DNA of 64,000 nt from Apiotrichum sp. Y4204 (lineage: Eukaryota > Basidiomycota > Tremellomycetes > Trichosporonales > Trichosporonaceae). Below, piece by piece: positions 10,231 through 20,759 of the stretch (position 1 is its first letter; each line of letters opens with the position of its first letter). Both the position numbers and the translations under genes were made by a program. The notes under the pieces are model-generated. The model saw nothing but the letters and a program-made list of their open reading frames with translations. It did no database searches and was not told the origin of the DNA. The DNA is taken from positions 98,343 through 162,342 of the forward strand of contig JAMYHL010000083.1 in the NCBI GenBank assembly GCA_025531455.1, written 5' to 3'.

Positions 10231-12594
10231 ATGGCCACTCCCGCCGCCGCCCCCGTGCCACCCGCCAAGCCGCTCTCGTGGACCTACACGCCCGAGAAGG
10301 TCACGCAGGTCGTCGACCAGGAGATCTCGCAGTACGATGCGCTTCTTGACGAGATTGCCGCCCTGCCAAAGGACAAGCGCACGTACGAGAGTGTCGTGCG
10401 CCCCATGGCCACCTACGACTCGCGCGTCGGGTGGATCACCGAGCCGGCTTCGTTCCTCAAGTATGTCAGCACCGACGAGGCTATCCGCAACGCCTCGGTT
10501 GAGGGCGAGAAGAAGCTGAGCGTGAGTGAGCTGCTAGCCAGAATCCCAGCTTTCGCTAACAATCAGGACTACGGCCTCAAGACGATGGCCCGCGAGGACA
10601 TCTACCAGGCCATCCTTGACGCCCAGGAGCACACGACCAAGAACGGCGTCAAGCTCAACCCCGAGGAGCAGCTTGTTCTCGACCACGCCATTCGTGACCG
10701 CAAGCGCAACGGTCTGGGTCTCGACAAGGAGAAGCGCGAGAAGCTCCTCGCCGTCAAGAAGAAGATCGCCGACCTGTCCATCGACTTCCAGCGCGCATGT
10801 AACGAGGAGAAGGGCTTCTTGCTCTTCACTCGCGAGGTGAGTCGCTGACCGTGTGGGTGCTTGAAGCCCATAACACCCACCCTGCAACTCGCCCTAACAC
10901 CCAGGAACTCGATGGCGTCCCCGATGCGGTCATCGACGGATACCCCAAGGAGGGCGACAAGTACAAGGTGACCTTCAAGACGCCCGACATCTTCCCCATC
11001 TTCCAGTACGCCAACGTTCCCGAGACCCGCCGCAAGGCGCAAATGGGCTACGAGGGCAAGACGCTGGATAACATTCCTGTCCTCGACGAGATTGTCAAGC
11101 TCCGCAAGGAGGTCGCCGAGATCCTCGGCTTTGACACTTTTGCCGACTACGTCCTCGACATCAAGATGGCCAAGAACGCCAAGAATGTCAACGAGTTCCT
11201 CACCGACCTCCGCGAGAAGCTCACTCCCCTCGGCGAGGCAGAGCGCAAGAAGCTGCTTGCCCTCAAGAAGGAGGAGCACGAGAAGCGCGGTCTCCCCGCC
11301 GACAACCAGTTCAACCTCTGGGACTACCGCTACTACGACCGTCTCTGGACTGAGCGCGAGCTTGCGCTCGACGACGAGAAGGTCAAAGAGTACTTCCCCG
11401 TCGACAAGGTCGTCCCTACCATCCTCGACATTTACCGCAAGATGCTCAGCGTCCAGTTCTACCCCATAAACCCCGAGCAGGTCGAGGGTGACATGAAGTG
11501 GCACCCGGACACCGAGTACGTCTCTTAACTCCCCATTGTTCCCCACTGACTTCCAGGGCGTACGCGGTCTGGGACCACCAGGACGGCAAGGACGGCGACT
11601 TCCTTGGCTACATGTACCTGGACCTCTTCCCCCGCGAGAACAAGTACGGCCACGCTGCCGTTTGGGGCCTTATCCCCGGCTGCACCAAGGAGGACGGCTC
11701 GCGCTCGTACCCCACCGTGTGCATGGTCGCCAACCTTGCCAAGCCGACTGGCAACCGCCCTGCTCTCATGAAGCACAACGACGTCGTGACCTTCTTCGTG
11801 AGTGCCCACAGCCGGGACGCTATCTAACATTTAGCACGAGATGGGACACGCGTTCCACGGCCTCTGCTCGGCGACGCAGTTCAGCCAGTTCCACGGCACG
11901 AGCGTTGCACGCGACTTTGTCGAGGCGCCGAGCCAGATGCTCGAGAACTGGTGGGTTTCTTGCAGTTTCCGGATCTAACCCTCAGGTGCTGGCTTCCCGA
12001 GCAGCTCAAGACCATGTCGTCGCACTTTGAGACTGGCGAGCACCTCCCCGACGACCTCATTGAGGCGATCATCAAGAGCCGCAACGTCAACCAGGGCCTC
12101 TTCAACCTGAGGCAGCTCTTCTTCGGCATCTACGACAGTGAGTCGACAATCGTTCTCCTAAACTCACAGCAGTGACCATCCACACCTCCAAGGAGGAGCA
12201 GGACCTTACCAAGCTGTGGTGCGACCTGCGCGAGAATGTGTCTCTCGTGTCGACTGATGGCGAGTACGTCGGCGGCCAGAGCGGCTTTGCCCACATTGTG
12301 GGTGGTTACGCGGCGGGCTACTACGGCTACCTGTACTCGCTCGTCTTTGCGGCGGACATGTTCGAGACTGTCTTCAAGTCGGACCCGATGAACCCGGCTT
12401 TTGGCATGAAGTACCGCAAGTCGATCCTCGGCCCGGGTGGAAGCCGGTAAGTGAAAAGAGTGGATAGAACCAGTACAGTCCTAACCCACAGCGAGGAGAT
12501 GGACTCGCTCAAGGAGTTCCTCGGCCGCGAGCCCAACAACGAGGCGTTCCTCAAGCAGCTGCTCAGCGGCGGGGACGCAACGGCCAAGCTCTAG
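10231..12594 (+). CDS. M3-family oligopeptidase (thimet oligopeptidase/saccharolysin-like)
   Basis: A 685-residue zinc metallopeptidase of family M3, related to yeast Prd1, expected to cut short peptides in the cytosol or mitochondrial intermembrane space. Eight exons (10231-10521, 10567-10836, 10905-11515, 11557-11797, 11835-11950, 11986-12137, 12173-12446, 12492-12594) are joined by introns of 35-68 nt. The zinc site [10 protein letters not shown] falls exactly at a splice junction, with His472 as the first codon of exon 5; the downstream helix contains [12 protein letters not shown] with the third ligand Glu. [13 protein letters not shown] near the C-terminus is also family-typical. I chose the ATG at 10231 because the upstream in-frame ATG lies in a likely leader intron. 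The gene converges with the kelch gene 123 bp away. Confidence 0.95.
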
Positions 12595-12717
12595 AGGGAC
12601 AGAGGCATCGGAACACAAGCATATCGGACTGCAGTACATTGGTGTCAGAAGAATGCCTGGGGAGCATGGAGAGCTGTGCATGCAACGTTTAATCATCTAC
12701 AACCTGAATTTGTTTCT

Positions 12718-13799
12718 CTACTCGAGCTTGAGCACCCAGATGTCGTCGAGACGCGTGTTGTTGTCGTCCAGGCCGCCCTGCACCACAATTCCGCCGTCGA
12801 CGGCATCGCTAGCGAACCATCCACGCGCAGCAGGCTTTTCACCAGTAGTCACCACCTCGTCCCACTTGTCGGACGCCGGGTCGTAGGCCCACGCGTCGTC
12901 CCAGAACTTGCCCGCGGCGTCGTGCCCGCCAGTAATGCTCGGCTTGCCCTCGCCCATGGCGACCACGAGGCGCTTGCCGACGGCGTGCATGCCGCAGACC
13001 GAGCGCGGTCCGGGGCCGTTCGTTGCGGCGTCGCGCGCCAGGTCAACTCCGTCATCGCGCGCCAGCCCCTCCGCCTTGCCAAAGACCCGGGAGCTCCACA
13101 CGTCCTTCTCGAGGAGATCAATCGCGCCGCCGACCTCGGTCGTGCCGTTGAACCCGCCAAAACGCCAGAGGCCACCGAGGGCCGCGAGCGTCGTCCCGCC
13201 GCGCGGCGCGCCGGGCGCATCCGCCAGCTTTTCCCATGTGCGCTGACCAATATCAAAAGCCCACACGTCGTTCAGCCGTCCCGTCGCCGCGTCGCCGCAT
13301 CCCGCGTGGATGATAAACTTGCCCGCCTCGGCCGCCGCGCAGTGATAGCTCCGTGCGGCGGGGTAAGGCCCCGCAGAAGGGGTAAGCGTGCTCCAGGAGG
13401 CGGTGGCCGTGTCAAAGACGTGCACCGCGCCGGATTCGTCGAGCGGGTCCAGTGCAGGTCCACCGCGCTGGGACGTGAGTGGAAGCAAGGGGTGTGTAGA
13501 CGTACGCCACTGAAGAGGTAGATGCTCGAGCCGAGGACGGCGGCGGCGTGCCCCACGCGCGGAATCGGCGCGCCGGGGGCCGCAATGGCCTCGTATGCAC
13601 CCGTGCCGAGGTCGACGACATGTACCGCGTTGTCGACCGGCTCGCGGGGCAGGATCTCGCTTCCGTCAGAAATGATAGCCCAAAGCTTGGCTCTATCTCA
13701 CCCGCCGAAGAGGTATGCGCGCGCGCCGACGACGGAGAGAGAGTGCGAGCTGCGCTGCAGCGCGGCGGTCGCGATGCGTGTCCAGGTGCCAGAGACCAT
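12718..13799 (-). CDS. Kelch-repeat beta-propeller protein
   Basis: A 333-residue protein made almost entirely of kelch motifs: W-x-R start, then repeated pairs of Gly-Gly followed by an aromatic about 40-50 residues later (AYLFGG, IYLFSG, FIIHAGCGD, LWRFGGFNG, VVAMGEG, IVVQGG). Each repeat should form one blade of a propeller used for protein binding or, in some fungal relatives, small-molecule chemistry. Exons are 13702-13799, 13506-13659 and 12718-13467, with introns of 42 and 38 nt. The first splice joins LFGG to EILPREP; the second joins LFSG to RGGPALDP. There is no signal peptide or membrane helix, so it is probably cytosolic or nuclear. The partner is unknown. The gene converges with the M3 peptidase gene. 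Confidence 0.88.
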
Positions 13800-14415
13800 C
13801 GTGGATGAGAGATGATAAGATGGTGGATGGGGATGAGAAGTGATGCTCGATGCGGCTTTTTGTTCTCCTCGTGTTTCTCGGCAAATAGTTATATCTGGCC
13901 CACTGCTGTTTCTTGTCTGCAATGCGATGCGCAATGTCCCGAGACTTCCCATGACGGACAAAAGACTCGTTTCCCACTCGCCAAGAGAATCACGATAGCG
14001 AGAACTGCACGGGTCCTCGCGGCTCAGGCATTGAGCAAGGACGAGCGTATGAGCGTGTCATCGACCGGCTGTTGTTCGTTGTCGCGTGGCCACGGGGCGG
14101 CGTCAGCCGATCGACCGACAGCCGGCGTGCCTCAAACGTACCGAGACCCCCAGGTGCTGCCCATCGACATCGACGGCATGCATGCGGCTCTGTCTGCGCC
14201 GATGCAGAGGGTCGGAGCGCGTGTGGTGATGGCGGCGGTGACGGTAACGACGCTGAGAAAGACAGCGCAAGCGTGAGATGGACGGGGATGTTGATCTTGT
14301 CTCCCGAGTCGGACGCGATTCCAGCCTCCAGCCACTCATCCATTTTGTTTATTTTTTTTTTCTTCCACCTCCATCTCTCTTCCCCTCATCCACCTCTCCA
14401 CCCCACTCCACCACC
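13800..14415. other. Divergent intergenic region, kelch gene / unrecognised gene
   Basis: No coding sequence is supportable. It separates outward-facing genes. The right end is a T-rich then CTCC/CCAC-rich leader before the ATG at 14416. Confidence 0.6.
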
Positions 14416-15995
14416 ATGGGCCGGCGCCGCATGCCGTCAATGGACGTGCCCAAGCACTGGGTCTTCCGCGTAAGCAGCGCGCTCACGCCGCCGATGCAGC
14501 GCCACCTGTGGGCAGCGTACACCGACCTCGTGTCCATCTGCGTGCCCGACAGCGCGCCCCCAGCCTCGACGACCTGGTCGCTCACTCTCGGCCGCAAGGT
14601 GTTTGCAAGCGACGAATCGGGCCACTCGAGCGCAAACACGGACGCAGCTACGCGCGGCGCATGCGTCACTCCCGGGACACTCCAGCACCGCGCGTCGAGC
14701 CCTGCCGCGCGCGCTGCCGCCCTGCGATTCATGGCCACGCTGGATCTCCTCCTCGGCGGCGCGGGGGAAGGGCGCGGGCGTATCGAGCCCGGATGCTTTA
14801 CCCCCGAGGAGCGCGGGCCGAGCCCCGCCCCCGCGTGGGGCGGGTGGGGCGGCATGGACGGCCTGTTTGGCTCGCCGAGAGATATGTGTGGCCGCGTCGA
14901 TTTCTCTGCGTTGCACACTGCCCGCATCATGCAGGTCGTGCCCGGGGCCGACGGCAAGCAGGAGATTGACCCCGCGGAGATTGAGGCGGCCGCCGACGCC
15001 GTGCGCGCGCGCTGTGGTGTGCGGCAGGATACCGATATCATGCCGTTTCGCCTCGGCGGGCTCGGGACGTGTGTGACTGTCGACATAGGGAGCGACGAGG
15101 AGTACGTGCTGGTTGCGATGTCGCTGACCTCAGGTGGAAGCTGTGTGAGGGCTACGACGAGGGATACACGTTCTACATCAACCTCCGCCCGCCGGGGTCG
15201 GGCGGGAGCGTCGACTTTCACATGCCGCAGCTGGGGTACTCTGTGCCGCTGCTCGCGGGTGACTTGTTGGGCTTCCGCTCGGCGGTGCAGCTCCACTCGA
15301 TACGCGACGGGCCAGAGGACGACGCGCCGAAGAAGGGAAAGAAGAAGAAGAATAAAAAGAAGAAGAAAAAGGCCGTGGCGGCAGTCGAGGACCCGGACTC
15401 GGATGTCGAGGAGCTGGCCGAGGCGATGGGAAGCACAAGCGTTGGGAGTGTCGGGCCGCATGCCTCGTCGTCCGCTGGTCCGTCTCATGCCGCCGGGTCA
15501 TCATCTGCGACGGGGTCGTCTTACGCCGCGGGGTCTTCGGCTACGGCAGGCTCCTCGTCCCTGACGGGCTCATCCTCAATGGCAGGGTCGTCTTCCGCAG
15601 GGCCATCCTCAGCGGGACCATCCTCAGCCAGGCCGTCCTCAGCAGGGCCATCAGCAGGACCATCAGCAGGACCGTCATCGGCGGGACACTCCGCCGGCCC
15701 ATCTTCCGGACCCTCAATCGCGCAGTACACTGCTGCCCCAGGGAGCTCCACCGCCGCCGGCGCCTCCACCTCGGCCCTGTCCCGCCCGCGTGCGACTCCC
15801 CCGCCAGGCGCGCACGCCCCCGCGGGCCGCTGCCCGCGCATCATGATAACGGTGTGGACGGACATTGAGACGGTCGCCAACGTCGCGATGGCGGCCAAGA
15901 TTGTGTGGCCCGAGCTGCAGATTGCGGGCATCGAGAGCCCGCCGAGCAGCCCCGAGCTGCCTCCCGCCGCGGGGAAGCGGCCGGTGCGCGGATGA
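14416..15995 (+). CDS. Unrecognised 515-residue protein with Lys-rich linker and Ser/Ala/Pro/Gly repeats
   Basis: Two exons (14416-15101 and 15134-15995) are joined by a 32-nt intron (GTACGT donor, CTGAC branch point). Residues about 1-300 look folded. The stretch YTFYINLRPPGSGG, then VDFHMPQLGYSVPLLAGDL, then LLGFRSAVQLHSI resembles the last strands of a double-stranded beta-helix oxygenase (Gly-Asp turn, final His), but a complete metal triad is not evident and this is only a suggestion. It is followed by a run of about 15 Lys/Asn encoded by AAG repeats, a Ser/Ala/Pro/Gly repeat segment of about 100 residues and a short conserved-looking tail (RIMITVWTDIETVANVAMAA). No signal peptide is seen. 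Function unknown. Confidence 0.75.
15470..15725 (+). repeat. Degenerate coding minisatellite (Ser-Ala-Gly-Pro units)
   Basis: Imperfect tandem units of about 9-15 bp built on TCATCCTCAGC/GGACCATC encode repeated SSAGPS, GSS and AGPS motifs in the preceding protein. The array stays in frame and is probably length-variable. Confidence 0.8.
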
Positions 15996-16229
15996 TGTAT
16001 TGGAGTTTGGGTTTGATGTTTCCCGGGGCCTAACCTCTCATGCTCTTTGAGTTGTCCCACTGCTAATGGCATTGCTGACGTCTCCATTTGGTGCATGATG
16101 ATTTCGGCTATTGAGAACTATATTGGTTTCTTTACTCATTTTCTGATTCCCGATATATACACAAGCTCTGCTCTGCTTTGGGGCCACGCGACTGACTAAA
16201 GCACATATGTTTCTGCGGTTCCCACCTTC

Positions 16230-16587
16230 TCACTCGGCGACATCGCGCGGATACTTGCGGTGGATGCAGCACTGGAAGTCGGCCGGGCCCGGGCAGTGGC
16301 CGGGGTAGCTGGTGCCGTGCTCGGCGCGGCAGTCGGATGTCCAGAGACACAGGCCGCCAGGCTGCGAGGGGATACCGCAGCCCGCAATGCAGCACACGTT
16401 GTTTGCGCCGCCCGAGCAGTGGCCGGTCACTGGCCTCCCGCCGGTTGAGCGACAGTACGACGGGTCAAAGCATCCGCCTGCTGTTAGTCCTGCCGAAAGG
16501 AGACGTACCCTTCACTCCGTCTGCTACACACGACTCGTGTGCGCTTACGCTAATGGCCAGGACGAGGAGAATGAGGGAGGAGAGCAT
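16230..16587 (-). CDS. Small secreted cysteine-rich protein, paralog A
   Basis: A 108-residue secreted protein from two exons (16509-16587 and 16230-16477) with a 31-nt intron. A hydrophobic signal peptide (MLSSLILLVLAISVSA) precedes a mature chain with 12 cysteines in two similar halves. Each half follows the order C-x5-C, then a Gly/Ser/Thr-rich loop ending in GHC, then (S/P)G-x5-CC. The second half reads GHCPGPADFQCC, a pattern also found as a disulfide-rich module at the N-terminus of fungal secreted NlpC/P60 and lysozyme-like proteins (from memory of such families). Here the module stands alone without an enzyme domain. It shares structure, intron position and acceptor sequence with paralog B at 19052. 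The role is unknown; cell-wall, antimicrobial or effector-like functions are possible. Confidence 0.85.
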
Positions 16588-17493
16588 ATTGTGATGAGCT
16601 GCGAGGGATGGGACAGATTCGAGAGGTGGGAGAGATGGAGGACGGGACAAAGCGGCGCCCCGTCAAGTTTATATACCATGTCAAACAACGCACACTGATG
16701 TCTGATCCGTACTGACCGACGGGCTCGCGATGGACAGTAGTCAGGTGCGACGGCGCTCGACATCCGCACGACACCACTTGAGCCTTAATCTGCAGCTGCT
16801 CACAGTCTCACTCGACGCGCGGTGTCTGCCGAGATGCCCTCGTCACATGCCACACACGGTGAGTGTCATCCCTTCCAAGTGCGAACCTGGCTCGGTGCTG
16901 TGCCGTTGGAGAGCTGGAAGTGACCGCAACGAGTAGCGTAAGGCATTAGGACATCTATCGTATGATCAGGCGGTTCGGCGATGGAGGCACCTTCGGGCGA
17001 CTCTAATCTGACTCAGTAAGGTGCTGGACTCTGGAAGTGACACCTTGTTCTGCGGTCGCCTCGCGCAATGACATGGTGGAACGCGCCTGGAGGAGAGAGC
17101 GGCACGTCGTTGAGACCGCAACACAGTTGACGGGCATCACCACCGCCGAGTCGCCACTGCCACTGAGAAACGACGCATGCCGTCTGGATATTGGCAGTTT
17201 CCAAGCAAGGTCTCATAGACATCCCGCGCGGCAGAGACGCCATCCACAACCGTCATAGTTCAACAGCGTCCGGCACCGAGCGCCGCCGCGCGGCCGCGTG
17301 TGCGGGGGTCCCTACAAAGCAGTCGCCGTACGATCATACGCCAAGATCCATCCCGGGATGTGTCGCATTATCAGAGTTTAATCTCCGTGAAATCCATCCT
17401 CCGATCAGTCTATTCTCAGAAATGACACCACACGGGCCAAGCCCATGCCGCGGTCCCATGATGCAGGTCAAAGTAACATGCTTACAGCCTCCG
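16588..17493. other. Gene-poor interval with lower GC
   Basis: Apart from the promoter of the cysteine-rich gene, I see no supportable gene. Base composition is visibly less GC-rich than in flanking genes. Confidence 0.5.
16667..16675 (-). promoter_or_regulatory. TATA box of secreted cysteine-rich gene A
   Basis: On the minus strand TATATAAAC lies about 80 bp before the ATG at 16587. Such a close, perfect TATA element fits a strongly regulated gene. Confidence 0.65.
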
Positions 17494-18779
17494 ATGGATC
17501 AAGTGGGGAATAGCGCTGTTTATGCTTGTTCGCTTCGTCTGTGCAACGCAACATATGACGGGGTGTATGGAGGAAAGGTTCTGCATTCTGTCACTGCCAT
17601 TCTTTTTTTGTTGGAACAATATTGACAAGAGTCAACCCGGGGAGCGACTTACAGTTGGAACTCGCTTCCTCTCAACTCTCACCTAGTCTGGAGGCGCTGG
17701 CGCCGAGACCAGCACCGTCGCCGAGCCCGTTGGCGCCCAGCCTCTCCCCGACCTGGCCGTTCTGCCTTCCACGGGGCCCTCAATCAATGCCGAGGCAAAA
17801 CGGGATTTTTTTAACAGGGTCGTGACCCACATGCTGGACCATTCGGCCTCTTTGTCCAGACGGTCTACTGTCAACATAGAAATGTTCAGAGGAGAGACAA
17901 TGTCCTCACTGGCAGCTCAAGTCGGCGTCTTCCACGTCGACTCTACCGATGTGACCCACCAGCATTCCTATTACATCCAGCTGCCGGAACCTGTGAAAGA
18001 CTTCCTATACAAGTGTAAAATTCGTCAGCCTTAGCCTCAGCCCTCACACAACAGATTCTGGCATCACGGCAGCCCATGCATTTGGACGTGATACCACCAG
18101 ATATCCTCTCCACCAGATCTCGATTCTAGTGGAGAAACCTCTGGTACCGCGAAGACCCAGGCCAAGGTGGAGGCGGAGGCGTGGTCTGGTGGGACTGTAC
18201 CAATAATCTCACCGCGCTCCATCTAGCTCGTCACCCAATGGCAGACGACTACGACCTCAGAACGCCTTTTGCCCAGTTGCTTCAAGTCCCAGACCCAGAA
18301 ACCGGAGGAGTTAAATTGGCCCATGCCTACTACTACTGACTGGCACCTTAATCCAGGCGCCCGACCAATGCTCTGTCCAACGGCGGCCATTGCGCGGGCT
18401 CGAGCGATCCCGACGGACGGCATCTGCAACGCTTGTCGGACCCGGCTGCCTAAAGTTGATCGTGCTGCCTCGTCACCGAGCAGCTCACCTCGGCACCGAT
18501 GCCGCCATGGAAACAAGAAACAAGCTAGACTTTCTCCCGGTCATATGTGACAGGTACTGTACTGTTCCATGGCGACAGGTCAATGTTTCGACGACGACCA
18601 GGGCTAAAAGGGTCATGTTCGTCAACCACAACCTAGTTAACAGGTTGGTGTCAGCCGTCCACCACAGCTTCCAACGCTTGTTCCTTTTCGATGACCGTCT
18701 GGCCCATGAGTATCCAGACGGGACTGTTAGTGCAATGGCTGTCATGGGGGTGATGGGCGCAGTCCCGAATCTTGTGTGA
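17494..18779 (+). CDS. Possible multi-exon orphan gene (low confidence)
   Basis: Three long protein-like stretches can be joined in one frame by ordinary-looking splice signals. The first starts at 17687 after acceptor CTCACCTAG and contains INAEAKRDFFNRVVTHMLDH. The second lies near 18130-18310 and contains GGVVWWDCTNNLTALHLARH. The third ends at TGA 18777-18779 and contains RVMFVNHNLVNRLVSAVHH. Proposed introns are about 17503-17686, a 62-nt one near 17990-18054, one from about 18085 to the acceptor TTCTAG near 18130, and one of about 50 nt with a CTGAC branch point near 18337. An ATG at 17494 could start the protein. Some donors are weak (GTGAAA, GTTAAA). I recognise no family. Several alternative frames also look plausible, so the exact model is uncertain and it could be a decayed gene. 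Confidence 0.3.
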
Positions 18780-19051
18780 AAAAGAGGTGCTGCGGACCAA
18801 GAGATACCCAACGTTGATCGGGCTGATAGAACACCCCCACCCCCATCACACCGCGCGTCCTCTCATGCGGCCCAGCAAGATGTACCGTACATACGTCGCG
18901 CCTTGTGCTGTTTCCCCAAGTACATTCAGACAGACAGCTGTTTTGGTGTGTTTGTACTGGATCCTGACCTTCATCGATAGCCACAATCACATTCTCGCCA
19001 CTGCTTCCCCTCCATTTGGATCATGCGCGATACTCGGATCCTCACTCGACC

Positions 19052-19415
19052 TTAAACCGGGCCTTTGAGGGGGATACAGCACTGGAAATCGGGCGGGCCG
19101 GGACACAGGCCGCGGACGCTGAGGCGCCCGAGGCGGCGGCAGTCGCGCGTCCAGCGGCACATGCCACTGGGTCGGCCGGGGATGGAGCAGCCCTTTACGC
19201 AGCAGACGTTGTTTGATCCGCCGGGACAGTGGCCCGCCACGGGGGTGCCGCCGTCAGCGCGGCATACGCCGGGGTCAAAGCAGCCGCCTGCTGTTAGTCC
19301 TGAAGCTCAGAGAGTTCGGAGACATACCGGGAGCACTGCTCATACCCCCCACGTTACACGATTCGTAGAAGGCAGAAACGGGGGTGAGGGTTAGGAGAAG
19401 GAGGGAAGCGCGCAT
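19052..19415 (-). CDS. Small secreted cysteine-rich protein, paralog B
   Basis: A 107-residue secreted protein from exons 19328-19415 and 19052-19287 with a 40-nt intron. The signal peptide is MRASLLLLTLTPVSA. The mature part has 12 cysteines at the same places as paralog A (16230): GGCFDPGVC, GHCPGGSNNVCC, KGCSIPGRPSGMC, then a second module ending GLCPGPPDFQCC. The intron sits at the same codon, and the acceptor region (GACTAACAGCAG followed by GCGG) is the same as in A, showing a duplication. Both genes point the same way, 2.5 kb apart. Sequence between the cysteines has diverged strongly. The function is unknown. Confidence 0.85.
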
Positions 19416-20759
19416 GGTGGCAAGTTTGGAAGAGTGGGAAAGACGGTTCAGCTCGCTCTGTGCGAGCTTTTATGCAGCTCTCATCAGAGGTGTGGCCTTT
19501 GCACACCTACTGCACTTTGACAAGCCGGCTCACTGTCCTCTTCCCGACAGTCATGTGAACGCTGACCGCGAGTTCCTCTCATAGAATCAGCGGTTTATGA
19601 AGCTCAGTTCGCTCGGTTGAGGTTGTCACAAAACTCTCTTGCAGAACCGTTACCCCGTTGCCTTGTGACGATCGTACACGTTCCCAGGCGGACATTATTC
19701 TTCCAGAGTTGATGTATGCTCGCAAGACAAACAGGTCTGGCCCTCCGCCAAACACTGAACAGACGCTAAACGAGAGGCCTGCCAAGAACCGACTCAAAGT
19801 TGCGTGCCTTGTGTGAACAAGAGAAGAGGGTGCCGGCGGTGGTCAGGCGACGATGTGCGGCCTCCCCAAGTCGGCGCGGAACCAGGAGGGCGCCTCTGCA
19901 ACAGCCGCCTTATCAATCCGTCTGGGCCTCGCTAGCCAGTACCCACATGTGCACATCTGGGCGGATCAACGTTACCTCCACGTCTCATGATCGAGCTCAG
20001 CTGCCGAGATCAGACGACGGACGCTTGGCATTGCACATGGACGACGGCGTGACTCGAGGAGATGGGGAACATGTGATGACAAGATCTTTGATATCGCGCT
20101 TACCTCCAGAGTGTATTCTAAGCATACCGATATCGATTTTATCGCCCCAGCGGCCTGATAGCCAGATAGTGGGGCCACATGCGGATTCCCACAATGTCGC
20201 TGTCCCATGATCCAGCAACGACATTGAGTTTGGTTCTGGCATTCTTGTGGGACACGCCTTTGCCTTTTGTCAGTCAGGAACAATCCTGGCGGGTTCTGGA
20301 AGACAACAGCCCCGCACACAGTGTCATGTGCTCGGCTGTTCTGGACAGTGGGGCCACTGTACTGGAACAGGAATTGGACGGTTAGAGGGATTAAGCTTCA
20401 CACTTAGCCTCGGCTTCCACTTCGGACGCATCCTCGGCCGGCCTTCCACGATATGATATCGTACATTCCATTCAGCGTGCACGCCATGGGGCCCACCGGC
20501 CACCGTCAGAGTAACAATGAAGAGACTGCAAGCAAAAAGATGCAAAAGAGCGTGAGGCGGACGAGTCGTTTGTCTGAGTTTACTGGTAGATCCAGCCTCC
20601 GGGCCCCTTCTTGCTTGACCCACCTTGACCACAATGTCCATGCATAATTGTCCGGGCACACATCCATTAACCACAAGATACAGAGGCGGTGGCGCAAGTG
20701 AGTGAGGGGCATACAGTCGTGAGGGATCGTTCGTATCGTGAATAGACGCCTGGGGCAGG
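19416..20759. other. Gene-poor interval between cysteine-rich gene B and glycoprotein gene
   Basis: A TATA-like CATAAAAG on the minus strand (about 19468-19476) serves gene B. Minus-strand fragments around 19950-20560 look vaguely protein-like, with a hydrophobic stretch and acceptor-like sites, but no consistent gene model could be built. Confidence 0.45.

Noticed and set aside
12676..13521. 281-codon plus-strand frame opposite the kelch gene
   Set aside because: A shadow frame. The minus strand carries regular kelch repeats and correct splice joins.
19950..20560. Possible small secreted protein on the minus strand with a hydrophobic leader and Cys-rich segment
   Set aside because: Several mutually exclusive frames and splice choices look similar in quality, and no single model gives a clean signal peptide plus continuous frame.
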